Shown here: positions 26,205 through 39,400 of the stretch, in pieces | How the letters are laid out: the number at the start of each line of letters is the position of its first letter | Numbering within the stretch: position 1 is the first letter of the stretch | From: Enoplosus armatus | Lineage: Eukaryota > Chordata > Actinopteri > Centrarchiformes > Enoplosidae | Length of the DNA stretch: 64,000 bases | Direction: 5' to 3' | Assembly (NCBI RefSeq): GCF_043641665.1 | Contig: NC_092198.1 | Span: 5,144,501-5,208,500 of the forward strand | The notes under the pieces: generated by a model | Told to the model about the DNA's origin: nothing | The model's input: only the letters and a program-made list of their open reading frames with translations | Database searches by the model: none | Made by a program: the position numbers and the translations under genes

Positions 26205-27778
26205 CACACACTTCTGTTAGCCACTTTGACGGGAAGCTAGCATGTCTTTCGTTTCATTGCCAAGACATTACGTTTCCTAGTCAAATGAAGACTTTCTTGG
26301 TCACTGAGGCTGATTATCAGTGAGCTCATACAGATACGCTCATGTCATCGGCATACTGTAGGCCTCATAATCAAATGGTTTAATAAACAAACATAGCAGG
26401 CTACAAATTACAGAACTAATAACATTTTCTTCTAAATGGTCCGTGTTTAGTTTAAGAACATGGATACATTGCACCCAGTGAGCTCCTACCTCTCCCTTCT
26501 GGTTGATGATCGGCACCGCATATTGCAGCTTGACATCGTAGAACAGGCAGGCTAGGAAAACGTTGGCCACGCCGATCAGACTGTGGTTCTCCTGTTCATC
26601 GAAGAACGGGTCGGCACGTTTGAAATAGGACCGCATCACCTGGGTTAGAGAGAGAGAGAGAGAGAGAGAAAGCAAGCAGGAAGAAATCACTTGTTTGACT
26701 TCAGGGTCCTTCTGATCTCCTCACGGTTTGTGCCAACGTTAAACTGTATGGTTGCAAAACTAGAAATCTAATGCTCCATCAGGACTTTTTGGTGTAAATC
26801 TCAAATTCAAACGACTCCTATCTCTATTCACTCACAGGGTTGTCCTCATCAAAGTCCTTCCACTCCTGGTAGAGCTCCCTCATGTCCACCAGCCTGTTCT
26901 CCATCTTTTCCAGAGCCCAGATCTGCTTCCCTTTCCCTTTCCGGCGAACCTGGATGGCCGGCTCGCTCAATACGGCATCACGCTATGAAGTGGGGGAGAG
27001 AGAAAACTTGTTTTTATTCACGTTGGGTGAAAAACAGGACACTCACAGTACATTCTTTATATTATATCACTTATATTACTGCCAACCATTTTCCAAACCA
27101 TACTCTGGGAGCATACCAGAGTCTTTTCAACAACTGAAAGTGCTTTTCCCTGCTTCTAGGCAGAAACCGGTTTACATCAATTTCCCTGTAGCAGAAGTGC
27201 AGCAGTGGCTGTGAGAAGGCAATTAAAGGTACTTTAACACCCTTGGCGCCTGATTGCAGCAATTTACGTCAAAACTCAGATGTGTCAAATCTGAACTTCT
27301 ATATATTTTAGATGATAGTGTGATTTCCTTCTGGTCCTCACTTCCTGGGGATATCATTATCACTGATGTCCATCGTGAATAAATGTGAATAAAATCCACT
27401 TAAAAATCATGGAAAAAAAAGACATTCTTTATAACTCCAGAACTTGCCAGAGAATCATCATGTTTTTATGTTTTCTTCTGCATCAAACTAATCCAGAAAT
27501 AGATGTCTCTACATCTATTAGTACGTCGCAAATAGGAACTGCTAATAGTGGATTCAGCATACTTTTAATGGTGCCAATTTTGTCTGAGGTGTCCCACAGT
27601 GTCAGACTTTGAAAACTCCTGCACTACAGTACGAAAATGAACTGGCAGAGATTTGAAACTTGCTTCTCACAAGCACCTGAACTTGCAAGTGTAATCTGCC
27701 AATCAAAGAGTGTCTGGTACGTGGGCATGTTGTTTCTTGGCTGTTCTGGTGATTTAGTTTAGGTTTCTGTTTTAGACT

Positions 27779-27813
<35 letters not shown>

Positions 27814-30800
27814 CCTTCCTGTTGGCGTCCAGGTTAGCAGCAGGTATCTGCAGAGTGACCAGGTACTCTGTCCTCTTGTTAAGCTCCTCGGCTATGAAGC
27901 CAGCTTCCTGTGCCAGCAGGTTGGCCCGAACTATCTGCTCCCTCAGACGCCGCAGGCTGCGAGTCATCATTGCTTCTCTGATCCACAAACACACACCCAC
28001 ATGCAAGTTTTTACAAAGCATCTATGAAATCTTTTTCTCCTTCAAAGACTTAACTGCCGTCAGGGATCGGTAAAGGTTTCACATCATCCCGTTGTGTCTC
28101 ACCTGTCCTCGCTCCAGCGCCGCATGCGTTTGTGGGAGCTGGGTGACGTTACAGCACCAGCTGCGCTGGGCAGCAGGGCTGACGGGTCCAGGAGGTGGGA
28201 GGGTTTCTCTGGGGTAAGCCGTTGGCGGAGCTGCTGCAGCTCCTGTTCATACATCAGCCTCTGCCGCTCCAGGGCGCATCGCTTCTCCTCCTCGTGCTGC
28301 CTCTCCAGGGTCTGTAACACCGACTGCAAGGGGTCTGAGGAGGGGGAAAAGCCACCAGAGGATGGGTGGATGGGGAGAGGAAAGGGGAGGGAAGAGAGGA
28401 GGAGTGCGTGTGAAGAAGTTCCTATTTTATTATTCTTTATCAAATGAAAATTAGCATCTATAAAGGAACTGTTCATTGTTTAATCTACCCTAAATAAAAT
28501 GAGATTAGGCATAAATATTGAATTGTGGACCCACATTGGAATCATGTGGGGTCTAAATATTTTGATTGTACTGCACAGGCTCTTAACTTGAGTAACTTGA
28601 TGTAGGTCTTTTGATAAAGCTCTAGAAACTGACCCGGTTAACTTAATGGATAAAGCTAGTCTCTATTTTATCAAAAAATGACCAAAACAATGAATCAATC
28701 CTATTAACAGGTATTATCTGTGTATCCAAAGCCTGATATGTCTCATTCCTCTGTGCCATAGAGCTCCATTGTTGTCCAAAAACTATTGAAAACACACCAA
28801 TGAGTCAGACTGTGGACATTAGCCTCAGCTGTACGTTAGTGCTAATTAGCAAATATCAGCATACTAACAGGCTCAGCTAAGTTGGTGAACATTTTTGTGA
28901 CCCATTTATAAAGATTTACATCTTCAGGAACGAATGGGCGGAGTACCACAGACAGTATAGGGAACACATTGTTAGTTTTGGTCTTTTCCTGGAATTCGCT
29001 CACGGCAGTTATCGTTTAATAATTTGTGAAAATGCCGACAGAACTATTTGAGTTCTCTGTCCATGACCACTTTTCAATGACGTCCCACGTATAGACATGA
29101 TGTAGAGGGGCGAGGAGGTCAGAAAAACATGAGGCGGATATTCTTCGTTTACAGATTCCCATTCCCATGTCAAGTATTTTTAGATGTTGCAAACCAAACC
29201 TTAACATTTACAGTATTTAGCCTATGGGACAGTCTGGACAGTGAACAGAGTCTAAAATGGTACAAAGGACTAGTTTACAGGCGCCTGGATGGCCAATCCA
29301 ACAAAAATAGATTTAAATTACAATTTGAAGTCCAGAATAATATAAAATGTCTCTATATGTACACATTTTCAGAGCTTTTAAGATCCCCCCTTTTCAAAAT
29401 TTCAGTTCTTACCACAATGTAAAGTGCTAAGCAGTTCATTGCGTAAAAATGCTGAATAATGCACTGTCACTGTCTTTACCACAACTGTTGACCTAAAAAC
29501 ATGCTCTGAGGAAGCTCCTTGGGTAAAACACATCAGCATGTATTTTACTGTACCGTATTAAATAAACATGTTGCTTGACGGAGCGCACCTTCATCACTGT
29601 TTGACATCGACTCACCGTTGTTGCCCATGCCTTTCATCATGACCTCGGCCTGGGCAAACTCATAGCCGAAGCTCAGCTCGCTCGACACGTCGCTGGACGC
29701 GTCGAAGTCCGCCTCCAGCTGGTCGGTGCTTAAACACGTCTTCATCGCAGCACCGGCCTCCTCATCCTCACCTCCCGCGTGGACCATATGCCTCGGCAGG
29801 CTGATCCTGCGTGTGTGCATGAGTAGGCGGCGGTTGTGCGGGGATGTGTGTGAGAGCGTTAGTGAAGGAAAGAGGAAGTGTGAAAATAGGAAGAGACGCA
29901 ACGAAGCGTTTGTGACCATCACATGTAAATAAACGCTGTTGCAACGTGAAATGAAACACCACACAGATGCGGGCTCAAAGCCAACACTCTGTAGGGGAGA
30001 CAGACCTGAAGAAGTGGTTGTTTCCCCACAGGATTCGGTCACCGTGATGAAGCTGGACTGGACTGGTGACTGCAGCTCCATTCACACACGTTCTACAGGT
30101 TCAACATTAGACAGTATTGACTGTAGTCATTCTACATGCTGGAAATATAACCGACAAAACAGGTCCTTGTGATCTTGACAGTGTCAATACAAGTTGCTGA
30201 TTAATTTCTTTGCAAATTCTACTATTGAATATACTGTGTATATCTTAATAGATAGATAGTGGGCTGCAACAGGTAGGTGTACACTGCTGTATCTGCATAC
30301 ATTTACGTTACTGACTGAATTGTGTTCTTAGTACCAAATTAAAACCTAAAAGCTGGCACTGAATACTTGCACAGACTGGTAGTTTTCTTATTTCCTGTTT
30401 CTACTTATTCTTAAGATTAAGATACTTGCTGGTTTGGCTAATTTTCTTCTTTGTTCTTTTGGCTTCTTTCAATGAAACAACTGGTTTTGTGGACAAAAAA
30501 GTTTATACTCCTCAAAGACGGCATGCAGTGCAGTTGATTCAGGCTGAGTGCATACCGAGCGTTGCGGTGAGGACTGAGCACCACGCCGTTGTTCTCGGTG
30601 ATGTCGATGACGCAGTGCTCAGCTTGGATGGCCATCCCACACAGCTGGATGTCCTGCGAGTTGGCCGAGCCCACGCGCGTGTGCTCCTGGACACAAGAGG
30701 AGAGATGGTCAAAATGCATATATATCAACATGTGAGCACATCTGCACCTGCGTCAATCAGCCTCTACGTGTACGGTAAACGGCACTAGACTGTACGTGCG

Positions 30801-31133
30801 TGTTCAGTACCTTCAGGTAGTAGACCAGCAGCTCGTTGAGGGCAGGATCAGCGTTAAGGTTGACCAGGAAACACTTGTCGTCCACCACTCTGATTCCAGA
30901 AGACTGCAGGGAGATGCCCAGACTCTCCAGCTGCCTCTGACGCTCCTACAGGAAAGAAGTTCCACATTCAATATATGAATTGATTTGTTGATTAAAAGAG
31001 GGAAACAAGAGAAGGAGCTGAGGTGAGAATACTGTGAAAATATCCTATTAATTTGATCTCCTTAGTTTGATTAAATGTGTCAGTTGTTTGAGTGCAACAA
31101 ATTTATTATTGATCTCTACATTGGAAACTGATG

Positions 31134-31191
<58 letters not shown>

Positions 31192-33418
31192 GTGTTTGTT
31201 ACCAGCGCGATAGCCTCTGTCTTCCTGAGTTTATCCTCCCAGGTGACAGTCATTTCTTGGATCAGTTTCTCAGACTCCTCCAGCCGCTCCTTCAGCTCGG
31301 GGGCCTTCATAGACTGAGAGCGACAGAAAGCTGCGTCACACTCTCCACGTATTACTGGGTTATACACAATATTCAATATTCGCAACACTAGGCTAAACCA
31401 GGCTGAAGTAATCTGAACCTCGGCCTCAGTGAGCTGCTCCCTCAGTTTCTCCACTTCCTCTCTGAGCTCCCGGATGATCCTGGCGTTGGGGTCTTCGTTG
31501 ACCACGGCGTGGTTGACGATGCTCTTGGCCCTGTCGGCGTAACGCAGGGTGGACAGCGTCTCGTCGTAGTTGTCCGCAGCGGGGCTGATGGTGGCCACCA
31601 TGGCCGTGCGGCTGTTTCCTCCCAGGCTGTCCTGCAGATAAAAAAATAGAGCTTTTACCTCAGTGACAATCCCAAACCTCTGAGAGTCTGTCAAATAAAG
31701 AAAATCCACTACTTTGGTTTAGAGAAAGAATTACTAAATATGTAAAAAGCCCATGACTTTTGTATTTGAGGGGGGTGGGAGTTTCTGCAAGTTTTAATAA
31801 GCTACATTTAACACTATTACAACGCTACATGGAGCCAAATTACAGACTAATTCAAAAACCCCAAATTAAACATTCAAAGCTGACAAAAGGAGCCATTTTC
31901 CAACTGAGCAGAGCAAATGAAAAGAATTTGAAACTAAATGTGCAGAATAAAAAAAGCACACCTGTAAATCAATTACTCTGGGACTTAAAAGTCCATTTTC
32001 TAGAAATAAATCGAACAATGCCATATCTGTTGTGGAATCTGTATTAACACGGTTTGTTATTTTCTTCTTAGTACCTTGAGCAGCCAGGTGAGCACAGAGT
32101 CTCTGTAGGGAACAAACTTGCTCTTGTTCTTCCCTGCTCCCTGGTCAGCCAAGGCCGAGATGACTAAACCCAGAGTACTGAGAGACCTGGGGGGAGGGAC
32201 AGGGAGAGGGGCGCATGGGGGATGGGGTTGATCAAGACGGAAGAAAAGCGAGAGGAGGGATGGATGTAGACATGGGACAGAATGTAAGAGAGAAGAACAA
32301 AAGAAATCATCAAGGCAATCTTGGCCTGAAAAGGCTGATAAGATCACAGCGGCGCAGTATAAATATGTGAAATACTCTTTATGTTGTGACAGCAGTACGT
32401 GAGGAAGGCTCCAAAAAGGCCGGAACCAAAGACCGTGGTAAAATCATGGACTCAAGATCAAGAATCAAAATCAAAAAGGGAGCGTATACAGAAAAAAAAC
32501 AGGCAGTAATCCCCTTTGAGGAACACTGCTCGGCCACTTCATTTTAGTTCTTGGAAGTAAAAACTGGATCACTGAGAGTTAGAAGTCTTTATTGTCGTGC
32601 CATATATTTTTTTTTTCTATCGACTCACTTATTGATGTTGCTGCCTTCTTTCAGTCGTTCCCCCGCTGCTCCAGTCTTCGCTGCCCGCTCGCTGCCAGCC
32701 AGATCCACCAGACTCAGCTTGCTCACCTTCTCTCCGCTCGTCTGGAGCCGACACACAACAACACACAGAAATATACTTGGTATTTATATAGCCCTACATC
32801 ACAACTCCACCTCAGGGGGCTTTTACAATCTGTACAGCATACGACACCCTGTATCCCTAGACCCTTTTTATATTAAACCACATTAAACTTTAATTCTAAC
32901 ATCCCTCCATCTTTTCTGGTCATTGTGGAGTGAAACTTTACTGAAGGACAACTGCAATTTCGGAGATTTATAGATGACCTTTGCAATCACTGGGCAGAAG
33001 TGTTGACTTTACTGAACTTAATACTGCATTTAAGGTTAATTAAAAACAGAGAAAGCATAACACAGAAAGTAAAGTGGGAATACTGCCGACATGATGGTAA
33101 ATCAATTGACTCAATAAAAAATTAATTGACAACAATTACAAATTGTTGAAGCCATTTATCAAGCAAGTTTACATAGGTGAGAATATGCTGTTATTGTCAG
33201 TTTTATGTCACAGTAAAATTAACGCCTTTGGGTTCTGGACTGTTGTTTAGACAAAAAGAAGCAACTTGCCTTGTTGCCTTCGGCTCTGGGAACTTGTGAG
33301 GGGCATTCATCACAATTTTTTGCCATTTAAATCAGTTGATCAGAAGAAATAATCAAGAGCAACTTACAGTATCATTTATACAAGTATGTCTTAAGAAAAA
33401 GGATCAATAGTTGATGCT

Positions 33419-33467
<49 letters not shown>

Positions 33468-36400
33468 TTACCCCAGACTGTAGATCCATGAGTGTGTGCG
33501 TGAGGATGATGTTGAACACAGCGTGGGATCTGCTGCTCTCTTCGTTCATATTCGTGGCTGCCACTGTGCGAGACTTATTTCCCTCTGACATCAGAGACTC
33601 TATGTCCTGCCAGAGACACAGACGCCACAAACAAACACACGTCTCGTACCCGCACTTTATGAAACAACTTGTTTCCCTTGGCAACACAACGCAATGAAAA
33701 GAAAAAACAGAGCTGAAATTAGACATAGTTGGTAAAGTATTTTTACAAGCACCTTGTAGCTGGCCACAGCCAGGCGAGACAGGCCATCGACGTAAGGCCC
33801 GAAAACGTTGTGCTCTCTCACTCTCAGCGCTTGTCGACTTCTACAGAGAGAGGGAGGCAGTTATTAATCCTATTTCGTCAGTCCTATTCTTTCAACCCAA
33901 CTGCAAACATAAGGAATTAAACTGGACAGCCCGAATCAACAAATAAAAACAATACAGCCAGTCTTAAGACATTTAATACGTTGAGATTCACAGATTACCA
34001 GACTAAAATACGAAGGCTCATATGACTACAAAATGAGATAAAAATGCGCTGTCAACAGGAGGTGGATATACTGTAATCTCATCATCTACACATCTGAAGG
34101 AAGAACTTCATTCCGAAATGACATATACTTTGAGAAAAGTGGGACTTGTCATGCATCTTTTGGAGGGACAGTTTGGAATGAGACATTTTGCATTAAATTT
34201 TAACATCGCTGTTTGAGAAGTTGTCTATATCGAGTCTCTATCAAAGATAGCACTTTGCATCAGGTTCAAATTAATAATGTATGGGTATTATCTTAAAGAA
34301 TGCAGGGTCACGAAGGGTCAGTCAAATTAAGGATGTACAGTACAGTATGTGACTCCCTCTTTTAAAGTCAACTAGACCAAACAGTTCCTCACCCTTTGGG
34401 GTCGAGCAGGTCCCGGACCTTCTCGTTGTAAATCTCCATGTAGGAGACCTCCACGGTGAAGCTCTCTCCCTCCCGGGCCTCCTGCACGGTCCTGCTGAAC
34501 AGGGAGCTGCAGAGGCGAGGGATCAGGCCGGGCTGCTCCGCTGAGCCCATCATGGTGTACGACTTCCCGGAGCCTGGAGACACAACGGTTATAGTTTACA
34601 AATCCAAATGTCAGGCAGAAAACAAACCGAGCGATGTAGCGCAATGGTAGGAGCCATGGAGCTGGCTCCCCAGCATGCGATGCAGCCAGTACTTGTGTTA
34701 TTTGTCAAAATGTTCACTGTTGGGTGCTTCGCTGCAGCTGTATATAATAAGTCATATTATACATTCAAGTGCTAGTTTATTAGACCTCCTTCATTCATGC
34801 ATGACACTTGCAGGTTGCAATGTTACCTGTCTGTCCATAAGCAAAGATGCAGGCATTGTAGCCCATGAAGGCGTTGTCCAGCAGACTCTCCCCAAGGCAC
34901 TGGAACACCACATCCTGACCTGCACAAACATCAGGAAACACACTTTCACATCTCAAAGCACAGACTGCAACATCAACGACACTTTCAAGATAGCTTGAGT
35001 AACAAAGCAGGGTGGAGGAGACGCTAAAGGGAAGACTCAGGATAGACATGGTGGGCATTTTGTTCAGATTCAATACATCTGACACAGGCTGCTGAACTAT
35101 TAATACCCCTCACATTGTTAAGAAACCCCCTGGCAATGTTACAATATAAAAAGGACCACAGAACCAATCCAGAGGTAAACAATGTGTAACTCTTCATCTC
35201 GCGCCCCCTGAACACTCCCAACTTCAACTCTATAAATAGTTCAGAATATCAGGAAACAGGAGATAAGTTAAAGAAACGAGTCACCGCGCAGTGAAGTTAC
35301 ACAACACAGCAACACTGTGACAATGTACTAACCTGCAAACTTGTCTTTTTGAGATTCATCCATTGACCAGAAGCAGTAGTCATAGGCGAAAACCTGAGGA
35401 GAACGCGCAAAAGCATAAAGAGAGTGGATCTGAATTTAAAACACTAAGCAGAGTGAGCATTCAATCACCAAAAGTAACAGAATTCATTTGTGCATTGTGT
35501 CACTTTTTAAAATATCATTTGATTCAGAGTTGAATTCAATACTCACCTTTGGGTGACTCCTGACGGCAACAGAGAGAGAGAAAAAATAAAAACATGAGTA
35601 AACAATGGGTGTTAAAATAAACGTGAACATGTCAACCGACCTGAAACTATTTTAAATCTGACCGTCACTCTATCACAGGCCTGTGGATTTACACCGAGGC
35701 AAGAACATGTGCAAATATCTATCACACGGCAACAGTAACAATATTCATTCATCTGACATTTTTGGTTCAGGGGAGACACACTTTTTAAGATTCAGATTTG
35801 TAGGGAAAGCAAAGCAGAGCCCCTGAGGCCTTTTTTAATATTTTCTTAGTCCTGATTCAGCAAAAACTCTCACTTCACTTCCACACAGTTACACACATTC
35901 ACACGAGGAAGCTGCCCGGGTCCTTGTTGGTAAAAAGGTAACTTCTTTATTTTTCCCACCAACATTTTCCCAGCCAGTCAAAGGGTTGAAGGAGGCACCA
36001 TCGACCTTTTGGTCACAAGGCTGCTTCTCTAACCTGTGTGGCCAGTGGTTCCCAACCTTGGGAGTCACAAGCTTATTTTAGTTGGTTGATAGATGTCTCT
36101 GGGATAAGAAGTAATAAGAATAAAAATAAATCTTTAATACAAATGTGTCATACTGTCTACTTTGCAGATTCCTACCATTCTGTGCTTCTTTGTCTTGTGA
36201 AATACTTAGTAGTTTTCTGCCTCCATGCGTCCTTTTGCAATTGATTAAATTAAGCGAACTGAGACGAGAAAAACTGGTTGAATTGCTTACCAGTCACTGG
36301 TTCCTAAGTGACATGTATGAAGTGACATTTCTTGTTGGAAAGACAATGAGCTCAGTCAAAAGTAGGGGTGTCCTTTCCCTTTTTCCCTCCTGATCTCAAA

Positions 36401-39400
36401 CCCAGTCCTTTAATATTAAGTATCTGCCCATACAAAGTCCAATCCGACATTTATTGTTTAATCTCATAATGATGAGATGAGTCAATGCTTAGCTGAAATA
36501 CTGAGCTGTCACATGAACGTCCTTTAACATTGCTCCAGCCTGCTAGCATACTGTATGTCTCTATGGATGAGTTGTGACTCATTAAAAGGAATAATGTGTG
36601 TCATTGCTGTGACTTGCTTGTGCCTTCACAGACACTTGACATTCACTAACTGTTCTGTGGGAGTTCAGAAAAGTACAGCAAACACCGCTGCAGTGCAGAA
36701 AACAGCAGAGCTAGCAAATGCTGAAAATCTGACACGGCTCCAGGTCAAAGTCAGCGGAGTACGAAGGGAGAGTTTCAAGGATATGGAGTCAAGAGGTGTT
36801 TTAATAGTAGCGAAGCTTAAAAATCTGTCAAGGTGACTAATCCTCTTTGGCTCATTGCGAATGAAGTGGGGAATGTGACCTTCAGCAGCACTAGGAACCT
36901 CAGAGGCGTCCAGTGTCCACTGAGACAGAGGCAAAGCCTAAATCTCTGCATTCTCACCAGAGCAACTTCAAAAAACACAGTCACAATGCGTTTTAGGTTC
37001 ATTTCAGTGCAGCCAACAATAGCATCCCATGCATTAGTCTGCAAACACATCACCACATTCCAGCGAGCAGACTTCAAATTTAATTAACAAACGTGTTGCC
37101 CATCACCAGAGTAGCATCCACGTAAGAGCAAGTTTAATCTAGCTTGTGTCATGTGGTTTAATGATTATGTGTTTTAGTGTTTTTGTAGTGCCCTTCAAAA
37201 CTAGGACCCTTTGACAGATCAATTAATCCACAACCATGTGTCAGAGTTAATGAACAAAGTATATATTGTATTCTCTATCCACCACAGGCTAAACCAGCAC
37301 TAGTCACACTGTGTCTGCAAAAAATGTTAATATTTCTATATCAAAAATGGATCACGTGACCACCTGTAAGTGAAAAGGGTCCCTTCTCGTGATGGACCCA
37401 CAGAGAACTTTCACCCGGCTCTGCAGTTCCAAAGTTAGCAACTAGCTAAGTTAGCTAATGAACACAGTGGAGCATTTAGCAGCTAAAGAGACAGATATTT
37501 CCCACAGGAGTTGGTGGAGACCAAAACAGAGCTAGAAGGAGTGTGAATATTGCCCTTACAGCCTAGTTATATGAGCTTTAAGTCTGCACTTAGCCGTTTA
37601 CTGCCCTCCTTTCTGCTCATTACATTCAATATTTTTCTGAAAGCTGCTTGCAGAGGCTGTCACACATTTGGGCTGATGCTTCTTTGTTCTAAAACTCTTC
37701 TCACACTGGCCGTTGAGCATGGACATGTAACCACTGTACAGTATTAGAAACCTGCAGTCACAAAAAGGATTAAGGATTACAAATTCCCTTAGTGGTTGCC
37801 GAGTATCCCACAAGATGAAAATGTATGTGGGTGGTTGCTCACTGAGCGAGGTGGGGCTGCAAACTGCACTCGATATTAACACCAGCTAACTAACAATTGT
37901 GCATGCACCACTCTGGCAGAGTTTTCAAGCAATCTGCATTTCAAACGCATTTCCACACAGCCATTTAAAAGGAAGACATATTAACTACAAAAATACTCCA
38001 GGAACACAGGTTGTTATATTTGTCATGGTGACATCAATCATACTTAAACATAGGCACTCAGTCTCCAGGGAGGCCCCCTTTGAAGTGCGGTACCATGCAT
38101 AACTAAACACACAGATTTCACTCAGGCAGAAATATCAATTTGGGGTTAAAAAAAGGCTGCAAATTTAGTCATGGCCACACATGGGGGGTGGGGGGTGGGG
38201 TGAAACAAGGCCTCCCTATGTGAGACTTGGCTGGTCCATGAAAGAGAAACATTAAGTCCTGTCCTCTCCTGGGCTGGCGAGGACATTCCTGAGATAACTG
38301 GCAGAGCCTCTCAGCTCCAAGGAGTCACTAAAGGAGAAGGAGGAGGACGGTGGGTCAGCAAGTCTACAGCCAACAACATACAGGCCACTAGACTATTCCA
38401 GATTGGGGTGGTTTGATAATACACAGCCCTTCTGGGAGGATGGTCGCACATTACAGATTCTGAGCACAGACGGTCTCAAAGTCACGACATAAAACAAGCA
38501 TTTGTGATGCAATAAACAGATTAAAAAAAAACCTCTTCAAAGCAGGCTTCTTATCAAAGCCAAGTTCAGATAAGAAAGGCTTACAATTTCAGTTTCCTTT
38601 TCTAAACATTATTTAGCAGGGGCTGATAAATATTCCAGCAACAATTCAAGGTCTGTTTACAGCATGAGCAGTAAAATGGGGTCCATGAAACTTTTGTTTT
38701 ACAGGCCTATTGACTATTGGTGGGCGACCATGTTATGACCCTTTATTAATCTCTACCATCTTGAGAGTCTGACAGCCCCTGCTGAAGTCCTGGTTGCAGC
38801 TACCAAGGGTGCCATAACATATTAACACCCCCTGAGGCTCATGCAGCAGTTCAGTTAAACCTGTCAGGCAGTGAGCTGACTAAGCAGAAACCTTGTGGAA
38901 TTGGCTGGTCACTGACTCCCTCAACAAACAAAGCTTTCCTGTAACACATTATGCTCATAATAGAATACAGTCTGCTGGGAAACTAATCGAGGTTGCCTTT
39001 ATACAGAAACTGATGCTTCCAGTTAGAAAATACTTGCTTACTGGCGGCTCAAACATCTCCCACTTGTGCTGCTCTGGGATCAGTGCTCGTCTGTGTTGCA
39101 CTGAGCCTGTAAAACCTGTTCACTTTGAGCCCCAAAGGGGAAGCATACCGCAAAGGAAGCGTGTCAGGGCAAAAGAGACACACACAGATACATACACCCA
39201 AAAAAAATTGCATAGGATAACTGTGAAATATGAGGCTCTCTCTTTCTACAAAGAGAGAGATTCATACTGTCATGCCTGGAGGGGATTGCCCTAAGGCATA
39301 TTTACTGAACAAGGTAACCTGAGAAGGAGCCAAAACCTCCAGGGAGCATCTACCTACGCTGCTCTGACTTACTGCTTGGCTGACTGCAAGGAGGAGAAAA

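Noticed and set aside
34625..34690. tRNA-like A-box sequence (TAGCGCAATGGTAGGAGC) in kif13b intron 5
   Set aside because: No B-box or cloverleaf could be built around it, so I do not call a tRNA or a SINE head.
38893..39294. 133-codon + strand ORF in kif13b intron 2
   Set aside because: No recognisable domain or family, no splice partners, and composition like surrounding intron.
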